A stretch of 64,000 nucleotides of DNA, taken from positions 310,001 through 374,000 of the forward strand of contig JAUGWO010000069.1 of NCBI GenBank assembly GCA_049724395.1, in the 5' to 3' direction. The translations under genes and the position numbers were made by a program. A model generated the notes under the pieces. It ran no database searches. It was not told where the DNA came from and worked only from the letters and a program-made list of their open reading frames with translations. This document shows positions 32,713 through 43,900 of the stretch, in pieces (within the stretch, counting starts at the first letter, position 1; every line of letters starts with the position of its first letter). Origin of the DNA: Spongospora subterranea f. sp. subterranea (Eukaryota > Endomyxa: Phytomyxea > Phytomyxea > Plasmodiophorida).

Positions 32713-35700
32713 GGATTGCTGTCGTCAAATGCTGAGATCAGATCCCAAGCTGAACGGGAGCTTGCGGCGCTGGATAAGAACCGCGTAGACTTGATTTTAG
32801 GTCTGATCCACATACTGAGCGCTGCGAACGACACAGCAATCCATCAAATTTGTGCCGTCGTGCGTATCCTTTCGATACTGTTTGCGTCGGTCTAAACGTT
32901 TGGTCAGGTTCTTCGTCAGACTTTACAAAAGAGTGATGAAACGACGCGTTCGTCAGCAATTATCCGTCGATCATTATTACTTCTTCTAGCTCACCCCCAA
33001 TGTGATAATATGACTGTGTATAAATCTATTGCTCATGCTGTTGCTGCCTCTGGTGCCACCAAAGAGTATCAACTACAATCCATTCCCACGTTCGAACCGT
33101 AATTTGTATTTTTTGTAGGGCATCAACGTGGGATGAGCTAATCCCGGCAGTTTTACAGTTGGCCTCTTCTCCTGAGTCTTTTCATCGTCTAGCGGCGTTG
33201 ATCCTCATTGACAAACTCGCCGAGTTTAACTTTCATGTAATAACTTATCACAATGATGATTAAGTGTGATAGACACATTTGCTTTAGATGATATCATCGC
33301 ACTTAGCAACAATTAGTCCATATCTGGGCGACGCATTATCAGGATCGCTGCCCGAGTTACGTCAGGCAGCAATTGGTGCCTCAATCTCCATATTAGTGTC
33401 TCTTCCTACAGACCAAGCCAAGCTGCTTTCATCTGCAGGTAGTAAAACCATCATTGGCTCTTGGTTGCAAATGTTGACGTTTGCTCAGGTTTATTACCAT
33501 TATTACTGCGAACGCTAACGAACCCTGATTCCGAGGTGGGAATAGAAGCAGCTTTGACTTCAATAATCGAACTGGTCGGGTATAAAGCGCAGCTGTTCGA
33601 TCCTTACTGCCAAGACATATGCAATACTATGGTAGCGATCAGTAGGGAGCAGCAGTTCGATATCAATACCAGAAAATTGGCCCTGGAAATGCTGACATTG
33701 TTAGCTCGAGAAGGTTTATCGACCCCGAATCGGGTTGGTCAGATCTGAGTTGTTCATTACGTGAAACGCTCAAGGTATTCTTTTCTAGGTAGGAATTGGT
33801 TCTTCTGCAGTTCAGGTGGCATTGCATCTTCTGGCAGAAAATATCGAACAGAGGTCGGAGGATTTTGAGGATGAAGACGATGATGATGCGATGGCAGCAA
33901 GCGGTGATGCATTATGTCACCTTTGTGAATCATTAGGTTTAACTCTTTTGATGCGATTCTGCCTCCCACACATTTCACAATGGATTCAGCCTGCTATCCC
34001 CAATAACAAGATAATTGCTTCGTTCTATGTAAGCCGCCTTGGTCTCATGAGTTTCTCATATAATTCGAACCTGGCCCTAGGTTTGCCGAAGAATTATTGA
34101 GGGAGGCCCCGAAGAACTTGGAGTTGAATTTTTGGAACAACACCTGGCAGTATTTGTTAATTGGATCAGTCAGGGGGCTCAGCATTCATCGCATCATGTC
34201 AGAATATCGTCACTCAGGTTGTTGAACATGCTTTGCACGAAGACCAGTACTGTTTTGACAGTACCCGGTCGTAATCAAGGTATGAAGGTTGTAGCATTTC
34301 TTGTATTATACATTCCAACATTGGGGTTAGGAATAATTTCAATTCTAGCACCCTTGTTATCGGATCCTAGCCCGGTTGTCGTGGAAGAATGCTGTTTGTG
34401 TATTGCTGTATATTGCACTGAGGAGCGGGATGACCCGCTAGATCCTGAAGTTGTTAACATCCTTGTTCAATCACTCTGCCAAATCTTGAATGCAATGTCG
34501 TTGTCCGCTCAACTAGCTGATGCAGCCCTGACTGCCATGTCCTCGTTAGCCCAAAGTCTCCAATCCTGTTTCCTGCCGTTTTATGACAGCCTCATGCCGG
34601 CCTTGATTGGAATGTGTTCTACTCCATGTGAGATGCGCGGCAAGGCCGTTGAGTGTGCTTCCATTATTGGCATTAGTGTAGGTGCTGCTATTTTCGCCCA
34701 GCATGCGCCTCAACTTACTGAGGTGATACCTATTTGTTCTCATTCACGTATATCTTTTGAATTATCGCCAGATTTGTATGATGTTGTTCAATTCAAGTGA
34801 GGATGATGAAGATTGGGTTTCAGCTCACCAATCTTTAGCTCGCATCAATCAATGCATGGGTGTCCAGTTCATGAGTCAATTCTTGCCATCCATAATCGCA
34901 GACCTCTTCACGTCAGCAGGGTTAGATGACCGGTGCTCTGTTGATCCTTGTGGGGATGGAGAAGAACACAATGCCACTGATGGTTTTTCCCTCTATTCCG
35001 TCATGTTGCTGCTCACTAAACACGTAGTTAGGCGCTCATGTTGTGACAGTTGATGTTCGAGGTTTGGGTACCCGTCGCATTACTATTAATCCGGCATTGA
35101 TGGCGCGGAAGGCGGCAGGATGTCACATATTATATCAGGTAACGGGGCTGTCGTTTTCAACAAATAGTGAGTGCTAATCGTGATATTGCCAATCAGTATG
35201 CGCACGATCTAAATCGAGATTTTTCGCCTTGGTCGCAACAAGCTCGTGAAGTCATGTTTCCTCTAATTGCCTGTCGCTACAACGAATCGGTCTGTCTACT
35301 TCATATCTCTGATTTGTTGTTCCAACATTAATCCTAAATGTGGCAGGTTCGTTTAGCGGCTGTTGCATCTGTTTCTGCCTTGATCGGCACCTACGACAAT
35401 AGAGATGCCAAGCACGCCTGTGCCGTTTCGGCGATGCCCTTTTTGATTAAGGCAATTGGCATAGAGCCAGAATTTGCCAACGTTTTAGCCATTATTGAGG
35501 CCTGCTCTGATTCTATTAAGGCGCTGGATGGCTCCAGTATCGGTGTGTTTATTCGCATAGCTGAGAAATATCAAACATTTGATGCTGCTTTCCAGGTGGA
35601 GAATTTGAATGCAAGCTTTCAGTCGCGCTGGAAGTAATTCTTGCAGAATCTGCTGCCCGCAGAGACAATAGATCATCCAGCACGGACCATAGTGGATCTG

Positions 35701-36822
35701 ATGAATTCAGGTGGGTTATTCGGTGATAATGTAAAACTGTGAATGATTTTGTTTCAGTTATGTAATGGATGCCAACAATGATGAGGTTGAACTTCAAGGG
35801 CACGTCGTTGACGCAATTGGGGCAATGGCACAATCTGCCAAACAAGCGTATCTGACTACATTTCAGGTGTGGTTGTTGTTTTTGTTACTTTATTCATCCT
35901 CGATGTGCGACTAATTGGGCTTTGTAAAAGTCACAAATACTTATAATTCTGTTTAGGCACTTCTAGAACAACGAGTTTGTTCAATGCTAACCCGGTCTGA
36001 GGCTGAGCAAGTTTCTGCGCTGTGTATCTTTGACGAGATTATAGAGCATTGTGGACCGAAAGCGGCGGAGGCGTATATCGGACCATTGCTGCCTGTTTTC
36101 ATTGAAAAAACAACTTCTAAAGTAAGCTTTGTATTGAAGCCTGTCAGTTTGTCCTGAAGTTTGTGCTAGAATAGTGATCTTTGTCAAAGTGCCGCCTATG
36201 GACTGGGCGTAATCGCCCAAGTCAGCGCGCGGCGTCCAAGCTTGTTCCCGATCGAGAGTGCATTCGCATGTTTGGAGGCTTTACGCAAAACCATTCGCCT
36301 GATCGACGCTGAACTTGACCCAGACGATTTTGGGGTTCCAAGGGATAACGCTGTGTCATCATTGGGTATACAATCTAAGCGAATTTTGCATTAATACGTC
36401 TGCTCTAATTGTCTATACAGGAAAATTGCTGCTTTATCGGTTGCAGTCTGATCCATCAATATTTAATTTGGTTGCAGAATGGTGCACAATGCTCGTTTGC
36501 AGCTTTTGTCCAATCGAGTCGCATGTCGCTCACAACATCTTTTGTAAATTTTTGGAAATCTGCCCTCAACTGCTGCAGAAAACGCCCTCGTACGACCCTT
36601 CGTCCGCGGTAACTTTGTCGTTTTCTTGTGATTGTCCTCTGATGTTCGTCTCAGATTTTTGCAATGGCGGTGATCATTTCAGATGAACTATCTGATACTG
36701 AGACTTTACAGCGCCTGCGAGTAATCTGGTCACAACAATCTGTCGCAGCCTCGCCCTTGTTCGAGGCTGTTTGGAAAAAACTCTCTGATGTTCAAAGGTC
36801 CAAACTTGGTGTATCATATTGA
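32674..36822 (+). CDS. Importin-5 / karyopherin beta-3 (Kap121-like) nuclear import receptor
   Basis: Importins of this type carry ribosomal proteins and histones through nuclear pores and are released by RanGTP. The gene starts at ATG 32674 and is cut by many short introns, for instance about 32852-32908. HEAT-repeat helices run throughout: GLLSSNAEIRSQAERELAAL at the N-terminus, STWDELIPAVLQLASSP (about 33120-33180), ELRQAAIGASISILVSL, TRKLALEMLTLLAREGLS (about 33670-33730), and the acidic linker EDFEDEDDDDAMAASGDALC (about 33855-33920), which corresponds to the IPO5 central acidic stretch. Further repeats follow at 34130-34800, 35340-35640 and 36000-36300. The last exon begins after an AG at 36683 and ends with FEAVWKKLSDVQRSKLGVSY. 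Some internal exons are not resolved. Confidence 0.88.
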
Positions 36823-37353
36823 CATTAAATTTATTTTTATCAACCTGATTTTCACAACACTGGTCGCCATTAGTGTTATAAATCGTTTGTCCGTAGTTTA
36901 TGGTGATTGTTGATGGCGCAATATGCGTGTTGCATTGCTTTGCATTCGTTAGAACTGGACCAATTAGAAATTCGTACTCATGTTTCCAAGGCGAGTCATC
37001 GCCGTTACAGAATTGCCCATTCATGAAACAGGAAGATAACTAAAAAAATGCTGCATCTCTCCAATGTTGCCCTTCAAAAGGTCTTTTTCAAATTGTCTTG
37101 TTTTATCATAACGGTGGGACCAATGAGTGATGACTCGATTTTGCTTGAATTTATGCAGAGAGGTCTCGTTGTTCATCACTAGAATAACCGGAGAACGATA
37201 TCAGCATAGATTTCAGTTGACGAAATGGTTGGATGTGAACTCTCAGACTCTACGTACAAGTTACTACGGCTGGAATAACCGCTGCTAGGTTGATTTCACA
37301 ATCGACTGCGAATATACAAACTTAAGATAGAAGGTGTTCCAGAATTGATATCT
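36823..37353. other. Convergent spacer between importin-5 and GNAT genes
   Basis: About 530 bases between two convergent 3' ends. AT-rich, with no frame I recognise. It probably contains both polyadenylation regions. Confidence 0.5.
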
Positions 37354-38273
37354 TTATCGGACTCCGTTGTTTTGGGAATTAAATGCCCTTGCTAGTGCAG
37401 AATCGTGACCACCTTTCGGGATGAGTGTTTTAACGAACCTTGGGCGTATAATGTTATCGTAATCTCGTTTTGCCAGCACATAGTTGTACATATTGGGACT
37501 GCCGCGAATCAGTTGACGAGTATAATAGAATGATGAACAACCAACCTTCCAGCTCGCCCAACACTAACGAGATTCCATCCATACCGATCATAGAATGTCC
37601 GAGCTTGGCGATGGGATCGCTCGATGCCACAAAGAATCCTCTGTAAACCCAGTTGCCCGAACCCGTAATCGAGCACTGACAAATGCATGTCTTCCGCCCA
37701 ACCATCGTCCCAGAATCCAGAATTGGATGTGACATCCAGTTCACCGGAGTAAGTTAGCGGATGTAGTCGAACAAACCCAATTATCCCAATGAGTTTGTTG
37801 TCGCGCATGACAAAAGAACATCAGCCCTTTCTTCAACAAAAATTCAAAATACAGTTCTTGGATACCTGACAGATTCAGCTTACCTGTTGCACCTGTTGAA
37901 TGGACAAAGCCTTTACCCTAGCGTGAACTTCACGAGCAGTTTGAGGTGCGGCCGGCCTCAGCATTACCAGCTTAGAGCGCCTCATCTGCGTCAGGTCATA
38001 AAATAAATCCAGATGCGTTTGCGCCGTCTCAGCGATTGTTATCATAACGGAATCTCGAGTTGTCCTGAGCGTTAATGCTGTCGGAATCACAAGAGGCTTT
38101 CCTGATATTCGGCTAATATCATCTCCGAACCGATTGTACCCTTGCCTCCACCTCATCCAATACATAATCCATCTGCGTTTACTCCAAACCAACACGGCAC
38201 TGCTTAATAAAAACAATATAATCCATGGCGTCGATCCTGATCTTTTCTTATCTCGACATAACGATATTTTCAT
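37354..38273 (-). CDS. GNAT-family N-acetyltransferase with an N-terminal membrane segment
   Basis: The ATG at 38273 gives MKISLCRDKKRSG followed by a single hydrophobic helix (TPWIILFLLSSAVLVW) and a basic stretch, so the enzyme is probably membrane-anchored. The acetyltransferase fold follows: SKLVMLRPA (first strand), then an intron of about 53 bases (37831-37883), FVMRDNKLIGIIGFVRL, GYGFGQLGLQRILCGI and ARTFYDRYGWNLV. A second intron at 37499-37545 leads to SPNMYNYVLAKRDYDNIIRP and a stop at 37354. Between GLMFF and VMRDNK the frame shifts by one base at an A4/T4 run (37812-37815). GNAT enzymes acetylate amino groups using acetyl-CoA; RimJ/RimL-type is the nearest group. The substrate is unknown. 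Confidence 0.75.
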
Positions 38274-38410
38274 CAAACACGGCCCAGCGTCAAAGATGAG
38301 CTGAACCGTGTTAATATCGATTATTAATGCCAAGATGAGCTGAACCCTCTCAGGTTATGATAATGCCGTACAGGTATTGAATAACACAATATGACCATTG
38401 TACATAGGAG

Positions 38411-38630
38411 AGGAGAAAGAGGATGATACAGGAGGAGGAACAGACGGGGACAATAGAGAGGGATTATAGGGAGGTGGAATAGAGGAAGGGGAGGAGGATA
38501 AGGGCGATAGGAGAAGGGAACAGACAGGGGATATTAGGGAGAGATAGACTTATATCGACAGAGGCTATAGACAGAGGAAATAGAGGAAAGGGAAGAGGAT
38601 AAGGGCGATAGGAGGAGGGAACAGACAGAT
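38411..38630 (+). repeat. Purine-rich tract with a 47-base direct repeat
   Basis: About 220 bases are almost pure A and G on the plus strand. Within it, the unit AGAGGAARGGGARGAGGATA...CAGACAG occurs at about 38481-38527 and again at 38582-38628. The rest is simpler GAGGA/GATAG variation. Such strand-asymmetric purine tracts can form triplexes. It lies between the GNAT start and the next gene. Confidence 0.75.
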
Positions 38631-38676
38631 CCAGACACTCGAACCAGTATCGAACAAAATTACATTGGTTTATAAT

Positions 38677-38843
38677 ATGGGTTCAATGGATGACGAAGTG
38701 CTTAGTGATCCCAGGGATGTTTTAGGCCCTGATACAAAGGGTGTTGAACGAAAACTCAAACATATGTGAGTAATGGTTTACCAATAATACAGCTCCGTCT
38801 TCTCGAAAACGATCTATTGCAGTACTTATTAGAATACGTATAG
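38677..38843 (+). CDS. Possible small two-exon gene
   Basis: ATG 38677 opens MGSMDDEVLSDPRDVLGPDT, and a good donor (GTGAGT) follows after KLKH. The next possible exon, after AATACAG, contains the protein-like string LRLLENDLLQYLLEYV before a stop. However, the simplest splice does not keep that frame. It may be a real short helical protein; no family is recognised. Confidence 0.25.
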
Positions 38844-39017
38844 ACCAAATAACAAATTACACCAACGCAATATCCAGAAGACGGCCATAGCTCCCATTAC
38901 ATTGGCTGTAGCCCACCTGCCATCGTTTTGGCCCATGAACGTGAATATCGGACGAACCATGAGCGGATCGTCGTCCGAATTTGACAAGTCGACTGCTGAG
39001 TACGCGACGCATTCCAT
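38829..39017 (-). CDS. Hypothetical small membrane protein
   Basis: A 62-codon frame from ATG 39017 ends with a hydrophobic helix (VMGAMAVFWILRWCNLLFGLYVF) preceded by MGQNDGRWATAN. An upstream exon around 39050-39130 may add an N-terminus. The layout, a short soluble head and a C-terminal anchor, would fit a small mitochondrial membrane subunit, but I do not recognise a family. Confidence 0.4.
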   Translation of the reverse strand: MECVAYSAVDLSNSDDDPLMVRPIFTFMGQNDGRWATANVMGAMAVFWILRWCNLLFGLYVF

Positions 39018-40170
39018 TGCCGATGATCATATTTTCCTTCCCAGAAATCAGTCTTTGAGGCGATAAAACCGGATAGGAAGTTCACGGTTCCTTCGTCACG
39101 TGATTGTTCAGGCTGCGCGTGAGTGCCACTCACACACTCAGTGGCTCAGTGTACCCAGTGGTAAGTCAGTAACTGTTAGTGGGTTGCGCTCACCCCACAC
39201 ACTGTACACATTACCCACAGCGCCATGGTCAATTTTTCAAAAATTCACTGTCGCTACCAGATATCCCCACACGCGTAGAAATGGTTTGCCTTATGATTTA
39301 GAGCGTTAGATAAAAAAAATTCTGGTAAAATTGATATGAGCGGTTTTACCGTCACGATGAGATGAGGCCAGGTCATCTTGGCGATCGATGCGAGGTTTCC
39401 GGTACCTTTGTTGAAATAATGGAGAACAATTATGGACTGTTTCCAGAGATATGGGAAACTTGGACGGCATGCCTCCGTTAATCGTGATTGACGTTGGCGG
39501 CGACCTTGAAAGTGTTGATTAGGAAATCTGTACCGTAACCGCGAGCGCACTGTCGTTAATATTACAACAATCTAATGGAGAGAGAGTTCCAACTTAATGC
39601 CGACCTAGTTTCATTCGAAACTACTGAAGATGCTTTGCGCGTCTTGTGACATAGGTATCCTCTGACGATTTCCATTAATTCGGTGGCTCTTTTCTTTCCA
39701 TACCTTATATGGTTACTGCAGATAGAAACATCAGAGATTTACTATGAACCGTTTTGTCAATTTACTTGATGCAAAAAGTGCCTTCACGTTCAGTACCAAG
39801 ATTAGCAACGCCTGCTCTGGCGGTTACCTGAGAAGATAAACAGACTCTAGAATATCTACAATGCAAATCGTATTGTTGGATCCCCATTGCTCAAATTGAT
39901 GGCTAAAAAAAGAGTACGCTCAAGAAATTGTTTTGTATTTTTTGAAAACGGTGCCTCAAAAAGCCCAAGCCGACGGTAGATCATGCCGGAAAATTGTTGC
40001 CAAATATCTCACGCCATTACGGCAACCAATTTTCAGAAACGAACGAAACTACTGGGGGTTGTTCTGACATCAGAAAAGGTGTTTGGTACATCTCTGTGGC
40101 CACTTTCGCCCAGATCGCCACAAGCCAATGAACATCGCTCGGTCCTCGTTGTCCTTGTTTAGAACGTGGT
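39018..40170. other. Unassigned stretch of about 1.15 kb
   Basis: A GT-rich patch with repeated CAGTG/CACTG words lies at 39112-39215. A minus open frame at 39254-39550 (basic, 98 codons) matches nothing known. From about 39560 to 40160 no frame is convincing. No gene is recognised. Confidence 0.4.
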
Positions 40171-40926
40171 TTATTTTCCAATCATCACATTCTCAGTGTA
40201 GAGCGTAAACTGTGCTAGCCCGACCAGTGCCCGATTTGTCTTGACGTTCAGTTCTCTGTGCGACGTGTCAGTTTGCGTTTTGAAATATTGTGGTAGAGGC
40301 GCGTTTGCCAGTGCAACAAAATCATCAAACGACACTTTATGGTGTACTGGATCTGCAGCGAATTGCATCAATAATGCCATGTCGCGATTGCGGAAATTCT
40401 TGAGGCCAGTATCAGATGATTTCAACAGGATCTCTAAATCCTTCCGAGATACCCTCCCATCTCTGTCAGCATCAAATCGCCGAAACGCCTTCTGATTCAG
40501 CTCGTTATCAATCGCGAAATCACGGCGTGATTCGAAGCGGTTGGCCAGTCGATCAGCCTGCAATCTCTTAGACAACCTTGAAATTTTTCGAACGCCTAGT
40601 AGAGGGGTGCTCGCAAAGTCCAAAGACAATTTGGGTTTATGATTAAGGTTCCTGGGGCCGTTTTCGTCAGTGTCGCGTCGATTCCGTTTCACAGATTTCC
40701 CCGACACATCTGGATGGAATTTTTTTTTCAGTCTAACTGCAGATTTCAGCGCGAATATGTCCACGACTGGTTCATGATTTCTCGACTGAGGTCGCAAATC
40801 TATATTGCCATAACGCTTGGAAGTCATTTGTGTGCTGATTGCAAAGGGTCCTAACGGTGACACATGGTTTCTGTCTGGCCTGAACTGCATCAACAGAGGC
40901 CGTACAGCGTGCGCGTGCCTCATCAT
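40171..40926 (-). CDS. EF-hand protein
   Basis: A 251-codon intronless frame starts at ATG 40926. One clear EF-hand loop (DADRDGRVSRKD) lies at about residues 150-161, within the family-like QKAFRRFDADRDGRVSRKDLEILL. A second, degenerate hand follows around HKVSFDDFVAL. The N-terminal half is basic and low in order (RLKKKFHPDVSGKSVKRN). Position 12 of the loop is Asp rather than the usual Glu, which may weaken Ca2+ binding. Its start codon overlaps the stop of the upstream LRR gene as TGATG. EF-hand proteins with basic N-termini are common among axonemal proteins, which would suit the neighbour, but this is inference. Confidence 0.7.
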   Translation of the reverse strand: MMRHAHAVRPLLMQFRPDRNHVSPLGPFAISTQMTSKRYGNIDLRPQSRNHEPVVDIFALKSAVRLKKKFHPDVSGKSVKRNRRDTDENGPRNLNHKPKLSLDFASTPLLGVRKISRLSKRLQADRLANRFESRRDFAIDNELNQKAFRRFDADRDGRVSRKDLEILLKSSDTGLKNFRNRDMALLMQFAADPVHHKVSFDDFVALANAPLPQYFKTQTDTSHRELNVKTNRALVGLAQFTLYTENVMIGK

Positions 40927-43900
40927 CAATAAATACTGTCGTTTAATATATTATTTGCCTTATCAATGTCATTTGAATTTAAATCCAATTTAGGTGTAGA
41001 TTTGTTGATGAAATTATCTTGAGCAGACGCTGGACGGCGAGAAGTACTGGAAAGAACATGAGAATTATCCGATTTGACACATATTTCTGCTGATTGGGCA
41101 CTGAAGTCTTTGTTGGTAGTATTGATTCCGCCTCCTGTGGAGATCCTACTGCTGCTGATTTCTGCAGATTGCAGCAGTTGTTGTAGTCGATCAATTGCTC
41201 TTAGAACCCATTGCTTGATGTTTTCTACCGCTGTGAACGATGAAAGGTTCAACACCCCTGCCTGAAATAGCAATTATTAGGCTGTGAAGAGTATTGTTCA
41301 AGGTTGTACCGTCTCGATAAGAACAGAATTGGTTGCGCTAACAACATTGATGTATCGAGCAATAGTGCTGCGTTGATCGTGAACAGTTTTCGTCATAGCT
41401 TCACGAAATTCTGAAAATTCTTTGTTCGAACTCTCCTAACACACACCAAGATGAAATTGCTGTCACATACACCAAAATGTAGTATAACCCTTTCTTGTAA
41501 GTTGGCGAAACATTGTGATTCCTTATCCAACAGTTTGCATCGCAGTTCTGCTTCCCTCTCTTGCAGTGCCTCGTATTTGTCTAAAAAACTTATTAGTGCA
41601 TGTAGCGAATTCGTTCTGAAGCAAACCCTGCAGAGCGTGAAACTTCACTTGCAATAAATCAAGTTCTGCGTCTTTGTTGGCTAGAGCCGAGCTTTGCTGT
41701 AAAATATTCTCACGAAGGCGGCCAACCATTTCCGAGTTTCTCTTGATATCTTTCTCGAGTTGTATCTGCCCCAATTAATGAGCATTTTTTTCTGAACTGT
41801 ATACGAAATTCTCTAACCTTCCCAGTGTTGGCTTCATTTAAAGCAGATTGAGTTGTTTGTAAAGCGTCATTGAGAGATGATATAAAATGTAGATCGCACA
41901 ACTTCCGCCATTGTTGTAAATTCTTGAGAATCATTGCTTTTCGTGACTTTATTTGCAAGATGCCAAAACGTGTCCTTGCTCCCGATCGAGATGTTGTGTA
42001 TTTTAACCAGGATGTGAATACATTTTTGTTTATGCGGTGAGCGTTTGCTTGGACCATTTTAAACCCGATATCGAGCCGTTTTTCACGTACTTGATGGCGG
42101 GTAACTATCCGCTGAGACCATTCGACGAAAACATGACGCTAAACACAGAAATACATTTACTACTTGAGCATCAAGAACTTTTGAAAAAAAGCAATATGTA
42201 CTATCCACTTAGCGGACATAAACAAGACTCTGATACCTTGTGGTTTGCGCGAATGTTCGTAAAAAGCCGACGCAACGAAATGGAACGTTTGCAGATGCAA
42301 TGCCACATGTTGAAGGACGACCGTACTTGATGAAATCGTTTAGCCGCCATTATCCGTCGAGATAGGGAAGTCGAATAACTCGATTGCCGATACGAAATTC
42401 GCCAATCTCGCATCGACGACAAAAGTCGTCGGCGAACCCAAATGCTCTGCTGTTGGATGATGCAAGCTCGTAAATGAGTCGATTGTTGCGCTGCCAGCAT
42501 CCACGAACGTAGAAACTTTTTCTGGTGGTGTCGAACAGATATGTCAGCCATTACCTGCGAAGGTATTATTGAGCGTAAGTTACGAACATAACCGTCAAAA
42601 CAAACTCGTTTTTTGCTTGACACAGATGTGCCGAAAACGAAGCCCAAAAAAACTTTTCGCTGAAGTCTCAATTGATAGTGAAGCCAGCACAGCTTACGAT
42701 GAAGCTGATTTTGTTTTTTCTCTGCAAAAGATTTCTAGATACAGAATGAGCAACGTATAGAAGGAACGAAAGATGTTGTACCTTCCAAATGGACCAGAAA
42801 CGGCTGAGTGCTCCTGTTATTCGGAAATAATTACCGGCATATTTCTATATTTATACAATCCGATTACGCGATACTTCAAAAGTATGATGACGGGATACCA
42901 CCTACCATCTTCTTGCAGCGACGAGAGACATTTTGCGTCTGAGAGCGCCAATGCACCATCACGTGCCGCATCTGCGAACAACACAGATGTTGATGCATGA
43001 AAAGCTGTAGAGTGGTTTCCTTAACTTACAGTATTACAGGATTCCAATTTGCCTCTAATGTAAGACTGTTGCTGTCTATTAATAATCCATGTTTTCCATG
43101 CGGATCGCATCGCTTTGCGTTTTGTGAAAAAACGAAAAGCAACGTTACGGGATTCTTCCAAGTTCATCTCTTTGATGACTGATCTCCATGAATGAAGCAC
43201 CCTTCGTCGCAATGACTGGTTTTTAGCCTTCAAAACTGTACTGGCAGTTCCCCATCTTGGGAAGGTTATAAAATTAGTTTCAGAATATGATAACAGTTAC
43301 CTTTTAAATGCGGTGCGGGTTAAAGAGCGGTGATAGCTCTCCCGGAAACGTCCAAAACGGAATTTGCGGTTCACGTGCAGCTTCCATCTTTTGAATCCTG
43401 AAATTTGCAAGTGTCGGTTACGAGCCGCTTCAACATTGACGCATGCAAATGCAAGCTTCTCGTTGGTTGCAACATCGTTGTCGAACTGAATCTGAACAAT
43501 TTATTACGATTGCAGACATGGGAAATGATGCGATTGTGTACCAACTTTGAGCAGTTCACTTTGGTATAATTTAGCAATAGAGCGCAAGCGAAAAACTTCT
43601 TGATTAAGTGATTCGACATCACCACCCGCAGCAACTTTGCCATCAACAGCAACAGCTTTGCCCAAATTGAATTTATCGCTTTCCGTTGTAATTGGCAGTC
43701 GGTTCAAATTGTGGTCGGAAACAGTGGATAACTGCTGATGCATTTTTTCTAATTGCGTGCCAAAGTGATGAATTTGTTGCAGAACGGCATCTTGACTGCA
43801 CATATCTGTAGTTACCGACGCAACTGTGTTTTCCAGTTGAGTTTTGGCGGCGACGATACTCTGCAACTGCTGTCTCAAAACATGGATAGTCGAAAATACG

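Noticed and set aside
32674-33780. Short minus-strand open frames opposite importin-5
   Set aside because: They mirror the HEAT-repeat exons and have no independent splice sites or domain similarity.
39112-39215. Telomere-like or origin repeat in the GTGAG/CAGTG-rich patch
   Set aside because: The words are irregular, with no constant unit length, so this is better described as a locally simple GT-rich sequence.
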